From Alitta virens (lineage: Eukaryota > Annelida > Polychaeta > Phyllodocida > Nereididae), in contig OW028584.1 of assembly GCA_932294295.1 (NCBI GenBank), positions 9,618,407-9,682,406 on the forward strand: a stretch of 64,000 nt of DNA, written 5' to 3'. The first letter of the stretch is position 1, and each line of letters begins with the position of its first letter. The translations under genes and the position numbers were made by a program. Below are positions 33,329 to 45,063 of this stretch, one piece after another. The notes beneath the pieces were generated by a model that worked only from the letters and a program-made list of their open reading frames with translations, made no database searches and was not told the DNA's origin.

Positions 33329-34540
33329 CAGGATGACTCTGGCTAATTCTGGCCACCTGGCTAGCCAGAACAGGCTGCAGCTGGGATGACTGGCTGACTC
33401 TAGCCAACTCTGGCTAGCCAGAGCAGGCTTCAGCTAGCTTTAGAGCTGACTTCAGAGCCGGCTAATTTGCTTTGGCTTGCTATGGCTAAGTATGGTAAGC
33501 TATGGTAAGCTATGGTAAACTATAGCTGTGGCTTCAGCTGCAGCTGGCTTCTGCTGGCTTCAGAGCTGTGGCTGGCTTCAGCTGGCTTTAGCTGGCTTCA
33601 GAGCTAGCTAAATTGCTTTGGCTACCTATGGCAAAGTATGGTAAGCTGTCGTAAGCTATGGTAAACTATACCTTTGGCTGGCTGTGGCTTGCTGTGGCTC
33701 GCTGTGACTGGCTATGGCTGTCTCTGGCTAGCTCTGGCTAAGTATGGTAAGCTATGGTAAACTATGGCTGTGGCTGGCTGTGGATGGCTGTGGCTAGCTC
33801 TGGATAGCTCTGGATAAGTATGTTAAGTTATGGTAAGCTATGGTAAGCTTTGGTAGGCAATGGCAAACTATTGCTGTGGCTGGCTGTTGCTGGCGGTGGC
33901 TGGCTGTGGTTGGCTGTGGCAAGCTGTGGCTATCTGTGGCTAGCTCTGGCTAGCTCTGGCTAAGTATGGTAAGCTATGGTAAACTATGGCTGTGGCTGGC
34001 TGTGGCTGGCTGTGGCTAGCTCTAGCTAGCTCTGGCTAGCTCTGGTAAACTATGGTTTTACTATGGTAAACTATGGTAAACTATTTTAAACTATAGCTGT
34101 GGCTGGCTTCAGCTGGCTTCAGAGCGGGCTAATTTGCTTTGGCTAGCTATGGCTAAGTATGGTAAGCTATGGTAAGCTATGGTAAACTGTAGCTCTGGCT
34201 GGCTCGGGATGACTCTGGCTAATTCTAGCCACCTGGCTAGCCAGAACAGGCTGCAGCTGGGATGACTGGCTAACTCTAGCCAACTCTGGCTAGCCAGAGC
34301 AGGCTTCAGCTAGCTTTAGAGCTGGCTTCAGAGCTGGCTAATTTGCTTTGGCTTGCTATGGCCAAGTATGGTAAGCTATGGTAAGCTCTGGTAAACTATG
34401 GTAAACTATTGCTGTGGCTCGCTTCAGCTGGCTTTAGCTGGCTTCAGAGCTAGTTAAATTGCTTTGGCTAGCTATGGCTAAGTATGGTAAGCTATGGTAA
34501 GCTATGGTAAGCTTTGGTAAACTATGGCAAACTATGGCTG

Positions 34541-34610
34541 TGTCTGGCTGTGTCTGGCTGTGTCTGGCTGTGTCTGGCTGTGTCTGGCTGTGTCTGGCTG
34601 TGTCTGGCTG
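34541..34610 (+). repeat. TGTCTGGCTG tract, 7 units
   Basis: Seven perfect units after AACTATGGCAAACTATGG. The leading word is TATGG, where most sisters have TATAG. Confidence 0.95.
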
Positions 34611-34917
34611 TGGCTGGCTGTGGCAAGCTCTGGCTAGCTCTGGCTAGCTCTGGCTAGCTCTGGCTAGCTCTGGCTAGCTCTGGCTAGCTCTGGCTAAGTT
34701 TGGTAAGTTATGGTAAACTATGGCTGTGGCTGGCTGTGGCTGGCTGTGGCTGGCTGTGGCTGGCTGTGGCTGGCTGTGGCTGGCTGTGGCTGACTGTGGC
34801 TGGCTCTGGCTAGCTCTGGCTAGCTCTGGCTAGCTCTGGCTAAGTATGGTAAGCTATGGTAAGCTATGGTAAGCTATGGCAAGCTATGGTAAACTATGGT
34901 AAACTATGGTAAACTAT

Positions 34918-36453
34918 AGCGGTGGCTGGCTTCAGCTGGTTTCAGGGCTGTCTAATATGCTTTGGTTAGCCATGGCTTAGTATGGTAAACTATGATAAGT
35001 TATGGTAAACTGTAGCTCTGGCTAGCTCTGGCTAGCTCTGGCTAAGTATGGTAAGCTATGGTAAGCTATGGCGCTGGCTGGCTGTGGCTGGCTGTGGCTG
35101 GCGGTGGCTGGCTCTGGCTGGCTCTGGCTGGCTCTGGCTGGCTCTGGCTGGCTCTGGCTGGCTCTAGCTACCTGGCTGGCTCTGGCTGGCTCTGGCTGGC
35201 TCTGGCTGGCTCTGGCTGGCTCTGGCTGGCTCTGGCTGGCTCTGGCTGGCTCTGGCTAAGTATGGTAAGCTATGGTAAGCTATAGTAAGCTATGGTAAAC
35301 AATAGCTGTGGCTGGCTCTGGCTAGCTCTGGCTAGCTTTGGCTAAGTATGGTAGGCTATGGTAAGCTATGGTAAACTATGGTAAACTATGGTAAACTATA
35401 GCTGTGGCTGGCTTCAGCTGGCTTCAGAGCTGGCTAATTTGCTTTGGCTAGGTATGGCTAAGTATGGTAAGCTATGGTAAGCTATGGTAAACTGTAGCTC
35501 TGGCTGGCTCGGGATGACTCTGGCTAATTCGAGCCACCTGGCTAGCCAGAACAGGCTGCAGCTGGGATGACTGGCTTACTCTAGCCAACTCTGGCTAGCC
35601 AAAGCAGGCTTCAACTAACTTTAGAGCTGGCTTCAGAGCTGGCTAATTTGCTTTGGCTTGCTATGGCTAAGTATGGTAAGCTATGGTAAGCTATGGTAAA
35701 CTATGGTAAACTATAGCTGTGGCTTCAGCTGCAGCTGCCTTCTGCTGGCTTCAGAGCTGGCTAATTTGCTTTGGCTAGCTATAGCCAAGTATGGTAAACT
35801 AAGGTAAACTATAGCTAGCCATGGCTGTGGCTGGCTGTGGTTAGCTCTGGCTAGATCTGGCTAGCTCTGGCTAGCTCTGGCTAAGTATGGTAAGCTATGG
35901 TAAACTATGGTAAACTATTGCTGTGGCTGGCTTCAGCTGGCTTTAGCTCAGAGCTAGCATAATTGCTTTAGCTAGCTATGGCTAAGTATGGTAAGCTATG
36001 GTAAGCTATGGTAAACTACGTTAAAATATAGCTCTGGCTTCAGAGCTGGCTAATTTGGTTTGGCTAGCTATAGCCAAGTATGGTAAAATAAGGTAAACTA
36101 TAGCTGTGGCTGGCTGTGGCTGGCTGTGGCTGGCTGTGGCTGGCTGTGGCAAGCTCTGGCTAGCTCTGGCTAGCTCTGGCTAGCTCTGGCTAGCTCTGGC
36201 TAGCTCTGGCTAGCTCTGGCTAAGTTTGGTAAGTTATGGTAAACTATGGCTGTGGCTGGCTGTGGCTGGCTGTGGCTGGCTGTGGCTGGCTGTGGCTGGC
36301 TGTGGCTGGCTGTGGCTGGCTGTGGCTGGCGGTGGCTAGCTCTGGCTAGCTCTGGCTAGCTCTGGCTAGCTCTGGCTAAGTATGGTAAGCTATGGTAAGC
36401 TATGGTAAGCTATGGCAAGCTATGGTAAACTATGGTAAACTATGGTAAACTAT
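34918..36453 (+). repeat. 1.54-kb tandem duplicate, first copy
   Basis: Landmarks repeat 1536 bp later: AGCGGTGG 34918 to 36454 and TATGGCGCTGG 35071 to 36607. The following hairpin A repeats after 1546 bp (35510 to 37056), one decamer more. The copies also differ at ATTCGAGCC (first) against ATTCTAGCC (second). Confidence 0.88.
35071..35255 (+). repeat. GCGCTGGCTG-led TGGCTGGCTC tract, longest class
   Basis: Starts with GCGC, then a few TGGCTGGCTG units, one GGCGG, then about fifteen TGGCTGGCTC units broken by CTAGCTACC. It ends in CTCTGGCTAAG, not CTCGGGATAAG, so the usual CpG is missing at this end. Because the unit has no stop codon, several frames stay open for 60-75 codons; the read-out is a repeating W-L-A-G-S peptide with no domain. 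Confidence 0.92.
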
Positions 36454-37990
36454 AGCGGTGGCTGGCTTCAGCTGGTTTCAGGGCTGTCTAATATGCTTTG
36501 GTTAGCCATGGCTTAGTATGGTAAACTATGATAAGCTATGGTAAACTGTAGCTCTGGCTAGCTCTGGCTAGCTCTGGCTAAGTATGGTAAGCTATGGTAA
36601 GCTATGGCGCTGGCTGGCTGTGGCTGGCGGTGGCTGGCTGTGGCTGGCTCTGGCTGGCTCTGGCTGGCTCTGGCTGGCTCTGGCTGGCTCTGGCTGGCTC
36701 TGGCTGGCTCTAGCTACCTGGCTGGCTCTGGCTGGCTCTGGCTGGCTCTGGCTGGCTCTGGCTGGCTCTGGCTGGCTCTGGCTGGCTCTGGCTGGCTCTG
36801 GCTAAGTATGGTAAGCTATGGTAAGCTATAGTAAGCTATGGTAAACAATAGCTGTGGCTGGCTCTGGCTAGCTCTGGCTAGCTTTGGCTAAGTATGGTAG
36901 GCTATGGTAAGCTATGGTAAACTATGGTAAACTATGGTAAACTATAGCTGTGGCTGGCTTCAGCTGGCTTCAGAGCTGGCTAATTTGCTTTGGCTAGGTA
37001 TGGCTAAGTATGGTAAGCTATGGTAAGCTATGGTAAACTGTAGCTCTGGCTGGCTCGGGATGACTCTGGCTAATTCTAGCCACCTGGCTAGCCAGAACAG
37101 GCTGCAGCTGGGATGACTGGCTTACTCTAGCCAACTCTGGCTAGCCAAAGCAGGCTTCAACTAACTTTAGAGCTGGCTTCAGAGCTGGCTAATTTGCTTT
37201 GGCTTGCTATGGCTAAGTATGGTAAGCTATGGTAAGCTATGGTAAACTATGGTAAACTATAGCTGTGGCTTCAGCTGCAGCTGCCTTCTGCTGGCTTCAG
37301 AGCTGGCTAATTTGCTTTGGCTAGCTATAGCCAAGTATGGTAAACTAAGGTAAACTATAGCTAGCCATGGCTGTGGCTGGCTGTGGTTAGCTCTGGCTAG
37401 ATCTGGCTAGCTCTGGCTAGCTCTGGCTAAGTATGGTAAGCTATGGTAAACTATGGTAAACTATTGCTGTGGCTGGCTGTGGCTGGCTGTGGCTAGCTCT
37501 GGCTAGCTCTGGCTAGCTCTGGCTCGCTCTGGCTAAGTATGGTAAGCTATGGTAAGCTAAGGTAAACTATGGTAAACTATAGCTGTGGCTGGCTTCAGCT
37601 GGCTTGAGAGCTGGCTAATTTGCTTTGGCTAGCTTTGGCTAAGTATGGTTAGCTATGGTAAGCTATGGTAAACTGTAGCTCTGGCTGGCTCAGGATGACT
37701 CTGGCTAATTCGAGCCACCTGGCTAGCCAGAACAGGCTGCAGCTGGGATGACTGGCTGACTCTAGCCAACTCTGGCTAGCCAGAGCAGGCTTCAGCTAGC
37801 TTTAGAGCTGGCTTCAGAGCCGGCTAATTTGCTTTGGCTTGCTATGGCTAAGTATGGTAAGCTATGGTAAGCTATGGTAAACTATAGCTGTGGCTTCAGC
37901 TGCAGCTGGCTTCTGCTGACATCAGAGCTGGCTAATTTGCTTTGGCTAGCTATAGCCAAGTATGGTAAACTAAGGTAAACTATAGCTAGC
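36454..37990 (+). repeat. 1.54-kb tandem duplicate, second copy
   Basis: Repeats the first copy through hairpin A at 37056 and its GC tract (36607-36803). Near 37470 it departs: GGCTGGCTGTGG tracts join directly to a TGGCTAGCTC tract, skipping the TAGCATAATTGC and CTACGTTAAAATA modules. It then leads to hairpin B at 37691. Confidence 0.82.
36607..36803 (+). repeat. GCGCTGGCTG-led TGGCTGGCTC tract (duplicate)
   Basis: Same architecture as 35071-35255 with slightly different unit counts on each side of CTAGCTACC. Confidence 0.92.
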
Positions 37991-38196
37991 CATGGCTGTG
38001 GCTAGATGTGGCTGGCTGTGGTTAGCTCCGGCTAGATCCGGCTAGCTCTGGCTAGTTCTGGCTAAGTATGGTAAGCTATGGTAAACTATTGCTGTGGCTC
38101 ACTTCAGCTGGCTTTAGCTGGCTTCAGAGCTAGTTAAATTGCTTCGGCTAGCTATGGCTAAGTATGGTAAGCTATGGTAAGCTATGGTAAACTGTA

Positions 38197-38310
38197 GCTC
38201 TGGCTGGCTCTGGCTGGCTCTGGCTGGCTCTGGCTGGCTCTGGCTGGCTCTGGCTGGCTCTGGCTGGCTCTGGCTGGCTCTGGCTGGCTCTGGCTGGCTC
38301 TGGCTGGCTC
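38197..38310 (+). repeat. TGGCTGGCTC tract without CTCTCC units
   Basis: About eleven perfect units leading directly into a C-type hairpin. The homologous tract at 45569 has seven such units followed by three CTCTCCCTGG units, so the variant units were lost here. Confidence 0.92.
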
Positions 38311-38436
38311 GGGATGACTCTGGCTAACTCTAGCCAACTCTAGCTAGCCAGAGCAGTCTGCAGCTGGGATGATTGGCTAAGTCTAGCCAACTCATGCTAA
38401 CCAGAGCAGGCTGCAGCTGGCTTCAGATATATCTGG
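38310..38436 (+). repeat. C-type hairpin module with GATATAT, palindromes degraded
   Basis: Shares CTCTAGCTAGCC and CTCATGCTAACC with the copies at 29667 and 45673. GATATAT lies at 38426. The copy at 45673 is 7363 bp downstream. Confidence 0.88.
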
Positions 38437-39297
38437 CTTCAGCTGGCTTCAGCTGGCTTCAGAGCTGGCTAATTTGCTTTGGCTAGGTATGGCCAAGTAT
38501 GGTAAACTATGGTAAAGTGTAGCTAGCCATGGCTGTGGCTCGCTGTGGCTGGCTCTGGCTAGCCCTGGCTGTGGCTGGCTGTGGCTGGCTGTGGTTAGCT
38601 CTGGCTAGATCTGGCTAGCTCTGGCAAGCTCTGGCTAAGTATGGTAAGCTATGGTAAACTATAGCTGTGGCTTCAGCTGCAGCTGGCTTCTGCTGGCTTC
38701 AGAGCTGTGGCTGGCTTCAGCTGGCTTTAGCTGGCTTCAGAGCTGGCTAAATTGCTTTGGCTAGCTATGGCTAAGTATGATAAGCTGTGGTAAGCTATGG
38801 TAAACTATACCTTTGGCTGGCTGTGGCTGGCTGTGGCTCGCTGTGACTGGCTATGGCTGTCTCTGGCTAGCTCTGGCTAAGTATGGTAAGCTATGGTAAA
38901 CTATGGCGCTGGCTGGCTGTGGCTGGCGGTGGCTGGCTGTGGCTGGCTGTGGCTGGCTGTGGCAAGCTGTGGCTATCTGTGGCTAGCTCTGGCTAGCTCT
39001 GGCTAAGTATGGTAAGCTATGGTAAACTATGGCTGTGGCTGGCTGTGGCTAGCTCTAGCTAGCTCTGGCTAGCTCTGGCTAGCTCTGGCTAGCTCTGGCT
39101 AGCTCTGGCTAGCTCTGCCTAGCTCTGGCTAGCTCTGGCTAAGTATGGTAAACTATGGTAAACTATGGTAAACTATTTTAAACTATAGCTGTGGCTGGCT
39201 TCAGCTGGCTTCAGAGCTGGCTAATTTGCTTTGGCTAGCTATGGCTAAGTATGGTAAGCTATGGTAAGCTATGGTAAACTGTGGCACTGGCTGGCTC

Positions 39298-39422
39298 GGG
39301 ATGACTCTGGCTAATTCTAGCCACCTGGCTAGCCAGAACAGGCTGCAGCTGGGATGATTGGCTAAGTCTAGCCAACTCTGGCTAGCCAGAGCAGGCTGCA
39401 GCAGGCTTCAGATATATCTGGC
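39298..39422 (+). repeat. Chimeric hairpin module (A first half, C second half)
   Basis: The first half-unit reads as type A (ATTCTAGCCACCTGG, CCAGAACAGG). The second half reads as type C (GGGATGATTGGCTAAG) and is followed by GATATAT at 39411. The switch lies at the half-unit boundary near GCAGCTGGGATGA, which all types share. A sister chimera is at 46700. Confidence 0.9.
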
Positions 39423-39674
39423 TTCAGCTGCCTTCAGCTGGCTTCAGAGCTGGCTAATTTGCTTTGGCTAGCTCTGGCCAAGTATGGTAAGCTATGGTAA
39501 GCTATGGTAAACTATGGCTGTGGCTGGCTGTGGATGGCTGTGGCTAGCTCTGGCTAGCTCTGGCTAGCTCTGGCTAGCTCTGGCTAGCTCTGGCTAGCTC
39601 TGGCTAGCTCTGGATAAGTATGTTAAGCTATGGTAAGCTATGGTAAGCTTTGGTAAACTATGGCAAACTATAGC

Positions 39675-39756
39675 TGTGTCTGGCTGTGTCTGGCTGTGTC
39701 TGGCTGTGTCTGGCTGTGTCTGGCTGTGTCTGGCTGTGTCTGGCTGTGTCTGGCTG
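39675..39756 (+). repeat. TGTCTGGCTG tract, 8 units
   Basis: Eight perfect units after AACTATGGCAAACTATAGC. The homologous tract at 46941 has four and follows a different flank. Confidence 0.94.
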
Positions 39757-41250
39757 TGGCTGGCTGTGGCAAGCTGTGGCTACCTCTGGCTAGCTCTGGC
39801 TAGCTCTGGCTAGCTCTGGCTAAGTTTGGTAAGCTATGGTAAACTATGGCTGTGGCTGGCTGTGGCTGGCTGTGGCTGGCTGTGGCTGGCGGTGGCTAGC
39901 TCTGGCTAGCTCTGGCTAGCTCTGGCTAGCTCTGGCTAGCTCTGGCTAGCTCTGGCTAGCTCTGGCTAAGTATGGTAAGCTATGGTAAGCTATGGTAAGC
40001 TATGGTAAACTGTAGCTCTGGCTGGCTCAGGATGACTCTGGCTAATTCTGGCCACCTGGCTAGCCAGAACAGGCTGCAGCTGGGATGACTGGCTGACTCT
40101 AGCCAACTCTGGCTAGCCAGAGCAGGCTTCAGCTAGCTTTAGAGCTGACTTCAGAGCCGGCTAATTTGCTTTGGCTTGCTATGGCTAAGTATGGTAAGCT
40201 ATGGTAAGCTATGGTAAACTATAGCTGTGGCTTCAGCTGCAGCTGGCTTCTGCTGGCTTCAGAGCTGTGGCTGGCTTCAGCTGGCTTTAGCTGGCTTCAG
40301 AGCTAGCTAAATTGCTTTGGCTAGCTATGGCAAAGTATGGTAAGCTGTCGTAAGCTATGGTAAACTATACCTTTGGCTGGCTGTGGCTTGCTGTGGCTCG
40401 CTGTGACTGGCTATGGCTGTCTCTGGCTAGCTCTGGCTAAGTATGGTAAGCTATGGTAAACTATGGCTGTGGCTGGCTGTGGATGGCTGTGGCTAGCTCT
40501 GGATAGCTCTGGATAAGTATGTTAAGTTATGGTAAGCTATGGTAAGCTTTGGTAGGCAATGGCAAACTATTGCTGTGGCTGGCTGTTGCTGGCGGTGGCT
40601 GGCTGTGGTTGGCTGTGGCAAGCTGTGGCTATCTGTGGCTAGCTCTGGCTAGCTCTGGCTAAGTATGGTAAGCTATGGTAAACTATGGCTGTGGCTGGCT
40701 GTGGCTGGCTGTGGCTAGCTCTAGCTAGCTCTGGCTAGCTCTGGTAAACTATGGTTTTACTATGGTAAACTATGGTAAACTATGGTAAACTATTTTAAAC
40801 TATAGCTGTGGCTGGCTTCAGCTGGCTTCAGAGCGGGCTAATTTGCTTTGGCTAGCTATGGCTAAGTATGGTAAGCTATGGTAAGCTATGGTAAACTGTA
40901 GCTCTGGCTGGCTCGGGATGACTCTGGCTAATTCTAGCCACCTGGCTAGCCAGAACAGGCTGCAGCTGGGATGACTGGCTAACTCTAGCCAACTCTGGCT
41001 AGCCAGAGCAGGCTTCAGCTAGCTTTAGAGCTGGCTTCAGAGCTGGCTAATTTGCTTTGGCTTGCTATGGCCAAGTATGGTAAGCTATGGTAAGCTCTGG
41101 TAAACTATGGTAAACTATTGCTGTGGCTCGCTTCAGCTGGCTTTAGCTGGCTTCAGAGCTAGTTAAATTGCTTTGGCTAGCTATGGCTAAGTATGGTAAG
41201 CTATGGTAAGCTATGGTAAGCTTTGGTAAACTATGGCAAACTATAGCTGT

Positions 41251-41300
41251 GTCTGGCTGTGTCTGGCTGTGTCTGGCTGTGTCTGGCTGTGTCTGGCTGT
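41251..41300 (+). repeat. TGTCTGGCTG tract, 5 units
   Basis: Five perfect units followed by GGTTGGCTGTGG. The homologous tract at 2751 has eight. Confidence 0.94.
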
Positions 41301-41905
41301 GGTTGGCTGTGGCTAGCTCTGGCTAGCTCTGGCTAGCTCTGGCTAGCTCTGGCTAGCTCTGGCTAGCTCTGGCTAAGTTTGGTAAGCTATGGTAAACTAT
41401 GGCTGTGGCTGGCTGTGGCTGGCTGTGGCTGGCTGTGGCTGGCTGTGGCTGACTGTGGCTGGCGGTGGCTAGCTCTGGCTAGCTCTGGCTAGCTCTGGCT
41501 AGCTCTGGCTAGCTCTGGCTAAGTATGGTAAGCTATGGTAAGCTATGGTAAGCTATGGCAAGCTATGGTAAACTATGGTAAACTATGGTAAACTATAGCG
41601 GTGGCTGGCTTCAGCTGGTTTCAGGGCTGTCTAATATGCTTTGGCTAGCCATGGCTTAGTATGGTAAACTATGATAAGCTATGGTAAACTGAAGCTCTGG
41701 CTAGCTCTGGCTAGCTCTGGCTAAGTATGGTAAGCTATGATAAGCTATGGCAAGCTATGGTAAGCTATGGTAAACTATGGTAAACTATGGTAAATTATGG
41801 TAAACTATAGCGGTGGCTGGCTTCAGCTGGTTTCAGGGCTGTCTAATATGCTTTGGCTAGCCATGGCTTAGTATGGTAAACTATGATAAGCTATGGTAAA
41901 CTATA

Positions 41906-42037
41906 GCTCTGGCTGGCTCTGGCTGGCTCTAGCTACCTGGCTGGCTCTGGCTGGCTCTGGCTGGCTCTGGCTGGCTCTGGCTGGCTCTGGCTGGCTCTGG
42001 CTGGCTCTGGCTGGCTCTGGCTGGCTCTGGCTGGCTC
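41906..42037 (+). repeat. TGGCTGGCTC tract with CTAGCTACC interruption
   Basis: About thirteen units with the interruption after the second unit, ending at CTCGGGATAAG. It corresponds in position to 3441-3528, which lacks the interruption. Confidence 0.9.
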
Positions 42038-42294
42038 GGGATAAGTATGGTAAGCTATGGTAAGCTATAGTAAGCTATGGTAAACAATAGCTGTGGCTGG
42101 CTCTGGCTGGCTCTGGCTAGCTTTGGCTAAGTATGGTAGGCTATGGTAAGCTATGGTAAACTATGGTAAACTATGGTAAACTATAGCTGTGGCTGGCTTC
42201 AGCTGGCTTCAGAGCTGGCTAATTTGCTTTGGCTAGGTATGGCTAAGTATGGTAAGCTATGGTAAGCTATGGTAAACTGTATCTCTGGCTGGCT

Positions 42295-43544
42295 CGGGAT
42301 GACTCTGGCTAATTCTAGCCACCTGGCTAGCCAGAACAGGCTGCAGCTGGGATGACTGGCTTACTCTAGCCAACTCTGGCTAGCCAAAGCAGGCTTCAAC
42401 TAACTTTAGAGCTGGCTTCAGAGCTGGCTAATTTGCTTTGGCTTGCTATGGCTAAGTATGGTAAGCTATGGTAAGCTATGGTAAACTATGGTAAACTATA
42501 GCTGTGGCTTCAGCTGCAGCTGCCTTCTGCTGGCTTCAGAGCTGGCTAATTTGCTTTGGCTAGCTATAGCCAAGTATGGTAAACTAAGGTAAACTATAGC
42601 TAGCCATGGCTGTGGCTGGCTGTGGTTAGCTCTGGCTAGATCTGGCTAGCTCTGGCTAGCTCTGGCTAAGTATGGTAAGCTATGGTAAACTATGGTAAAC
42701 TATTGCTGTGGCTGGCTTCAGCTGGCTTTAGCTCAGCGCTAGCATAATTGCTTTAGCTAGGTATGGCTAAGTATGGTAAGCTATGGTAAGCTATGGTAAA
42801 CTACGTTAAAATATAGCTCTGGCTTCAGCTGCAGCTGGCTTCTGCTGGCTTCAGAGCTGGCTAATTTGGTTTGGCTAGCTATAGCCAAGTATGGTAAAAT
42901 AAGGTAAACTATAGCTGTGGCTGGCTGTGGCTGGCTGTGGCTGGCTGTGGCTGGCTGTGGCTAGCTCTGGCTAGCTCTGGCTAGCTCTGGCTAGCTCTGG
43001 CTAGCTCTGGCTAAGTATGGTAAGCTATGGTAAGCTAAGGTAAACTATGGTAAACTATGGTAAACTATAGCTGTGGCTGGCTTCAGCTGGCTTGAGAGCT
43101 GTCTAATATGCTTTGGCTAGCCATGGCTTAGTATGGTAAACTATGATAAGCTATGGTAAACTATAGCTCTGGCTGGCTCTGGCTGGCTCTGGCTGGCTCT
43201 AGCTACCTGGCTGGCTCTGGCTGGCTCTGGCTGGCTCTGGCTGGCTCTGGCTGGCTCTGGCTGGCTCTGGCTGGCTCTGGCTGGCTCGGGATAAGTATGG
43301 TAAGCTATGGTAAGCTATAGTAAGCTATGGTAAACAATAGCTGTGGCTGGCTCTGGCTAGCTCTGGCTAGCTTTGGCTAAGTATGGTAGGCTATGGTAAG
43401 CTATGGTAAACTATGGTAAACTATGGTAAACTATAGCTGTGGCTGGCTTCAGCTGGCTTCAGAGCTGGCTAATTTGCTTTGGCTAGGTATGGCTAAGTAT
43501 GGTAAGCTATGGTAAGCTATGGTAAACTGTAGCTCTGGCTGGCT
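42295..43544 (+). repeat. Short HOR of the 1.26-kb type (1250 bp)
   Basis: Matches the short units at 5960 and 7248 in content: one type A hairpin (GGCTTACTC, CCAAAGCAGG), TAGCATAATTGC, CTACGTTAAAATA, tracts and CTGTCTAATATGC. It carries GTATCTCTGG just before the hairpin and CTCAGCGCTAGC near 42735, both private changes. Confidence 0.88.
43166..43287 (+). repeat. TGGCTGGCTC tract with CTAGCTACC interruption
   Basis: About twelve units with one interruption, ending at CTCGGGATAAG. Confidence 0.9.
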
Positions 43545-44159
43545 CGGGATGACTCTGGCTAATTCTAGCCACCTGGCTAGCCAGAACAGGCTGCAGCTGG
43601 GATGACTGGCTTACTCTAGCCAACTCTGGCTAGCCAAAGCAGGCTTCAACTAACTTTAGAGCTGGCTTCAGAGCTGGCTAATTTGCTTTGGCTTGCTATG
43701 GCTAAGTATGGTAAGCTATGGTAAGCTATGGTAAACTATGGTAAACTATAGCTGTGGCTTCAGCTGCAGCTGCCTTCTGCTGGCTTCAGAGCTGGCTAAT
43801 TTGCTTTGGCTAGCTATAGCCAAGTATGGTAAACTAAGGTAAACTATAGCTAGCCATGGCTGTGGCTGGCTGTGGTTAGCTCTGGCTGGCTCTGGCTGGC
43901 TCTGGCTGGCTCGGGATAAGTATGGTAAGCTATGGTAAGCTATAGTAAGCTATGGTAAACAATAGCTGTGGCTGGCTCTGGCTAGCTCTGGCTAGCTTTG
44001 GCTAAGTATGGTAGGCTATGGTAAGCTATGGTAAACTATGGTAAACTATAGCTGTGGCTGGCTTCAGCTGGCTTCAGAGCTGGCTAATTTGCTTTGGCTA
44101 GGTATGGCTAAGTATGGTAAGCTATGGTAAGCTATGGTAAACTGTAGCTCTGGCTGGCT
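43545..44159 (+). repeat. Internally deleted 615-bp HOR
   Basis: Starts as a normal short HOR. At 43879-43912 GGTTAGCTCTGG, which is normally followed by CTAGATCTGG, instead joins three TCTGGCTGGC units and CTCGGGATAAG. Against the 1250-bp neighbour this removes about 635 bp. The breakpoint sits between two similar decamers, as expected for unequal pairing. Confidence 0.88.
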
Positions 44160-45063
44160 CGGGATGACTCTGGCTAATTCTAGCCACCTGGCTAGCCAGA
44201 ACAGGCTGCAGCTGGGATGACTGGCTTACTCTAGCCAACTCTGGCTAGCCAAAGCAGGCTTCAACTAACTTTAGAGCTGGCTTCAGAGCTGGCTAATTTG
44301 CTTTGGCTTGCTATGGCTAAGTATGGTAAGCTATGGTAAGCTATGGTAAACTATGGTAAACTATAGCTGTGGCTTCAGCTGCAGCTGCCTTCTGCTGGCT
44401 TCAGAGCTGGCTAATTTGCTTTGGCTAACTATAGCCAAGTATGGTAAACTAAGGTAAACTATAGCTAGCCATGGCTGTGGCTGGCTGTGGTTAGCTCTGG
44501 CTAGATCTGGCTAGCTCTGGCTAGCTCTGGCTAAGTATGGTAAGCTATGGTAAACTATGGTAAACTATTGCTGTGGCTGGCTTCAGCTGGCTTTAGCTCA
44601 GAGCTAGCATAATTGCTTTAGCTAGCTATGGCTAAGTATGGTAAGCTATGGTAAGCTATGGTAAACTACGTTAAAATATAGCTCTGGCTTCAGCTGCAGC
44701 TGGCTTCTGCTGGCTTCAGAGCTGGCTAATTTGGTTTGGCTAGCTATAGCCAAGTATGGTAAAATAAGGTAAACTATAGCTGTGGCTGGCTGTGGCTGGC
44801 TGTGGCTGGCTGTGGCTGGCTGTGGCTGGCTGTGGCTGGCTGTGGCTGGCTGTGGCTAGCTCTGGCTAGCTCTGGCTAGCTCTGGCTAGCTCTGGCTAGC
44901 TCTGGCTAAGTATGGTAAGCTATGGTAAGCTAAGGTAAACTATGGTAAACTATAGCTGTGGCTGGCTTCAGCTGGCTTGAGAGCTGGCTAATTTGCTTTG
45001 GCTAGCTTTGGCTAAGTATGGTTAGCTATGGTAAGCTATGGTAAACTGTAGCTCTGGCTGGCT
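44160..45063 (+). repeat. First half of a 2.16-kb-type HOR (904 bp)
   Basis: Hairpin A at 44160 to hairpin B at 45064, three decamers longer than the standard 874-bp half. The extra length is in its TGGCTGGCTG and TGGCTAGCTC tracts. Confidence 0.87.

Larger units (their letters stand above)
33329..40027 (+). repeat. Composite supra-HOR block 1 (6699 bp)
   Basis: Runs from hairpin B at 33329 (with ATTCTGGCC) to the matching hairpin at 40028. Order: CTGTCGTAAG 33646, GGTTTTAC 34054, hairpin A 34205, TGTCTGGCTG tract, a 1.54-kb tandem pair (about 34918 to 37.4 kb), hairpin B 37691, CTGACATCAG 37916, C hairpin 38310, chimeric hairpin 39298, TGTCTGGCTG tract. Block 2 has the same order. Confidence 0.85.

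Noticed and set aside
35058..35285. Open reading frames of 63-75 codons on the + strand rich in W, L, A, G and S (also near 36584-36831)
   Set aside because: They lie within TGGCTGGCTC tracts. A 10-bp unit read in triplets cycles through all three frames every 30 bp; this one has no stop, so overlapping frames remain open together. There is no domain, no codon bias, and the frames end as soon as a TAAG-type decamer appears.
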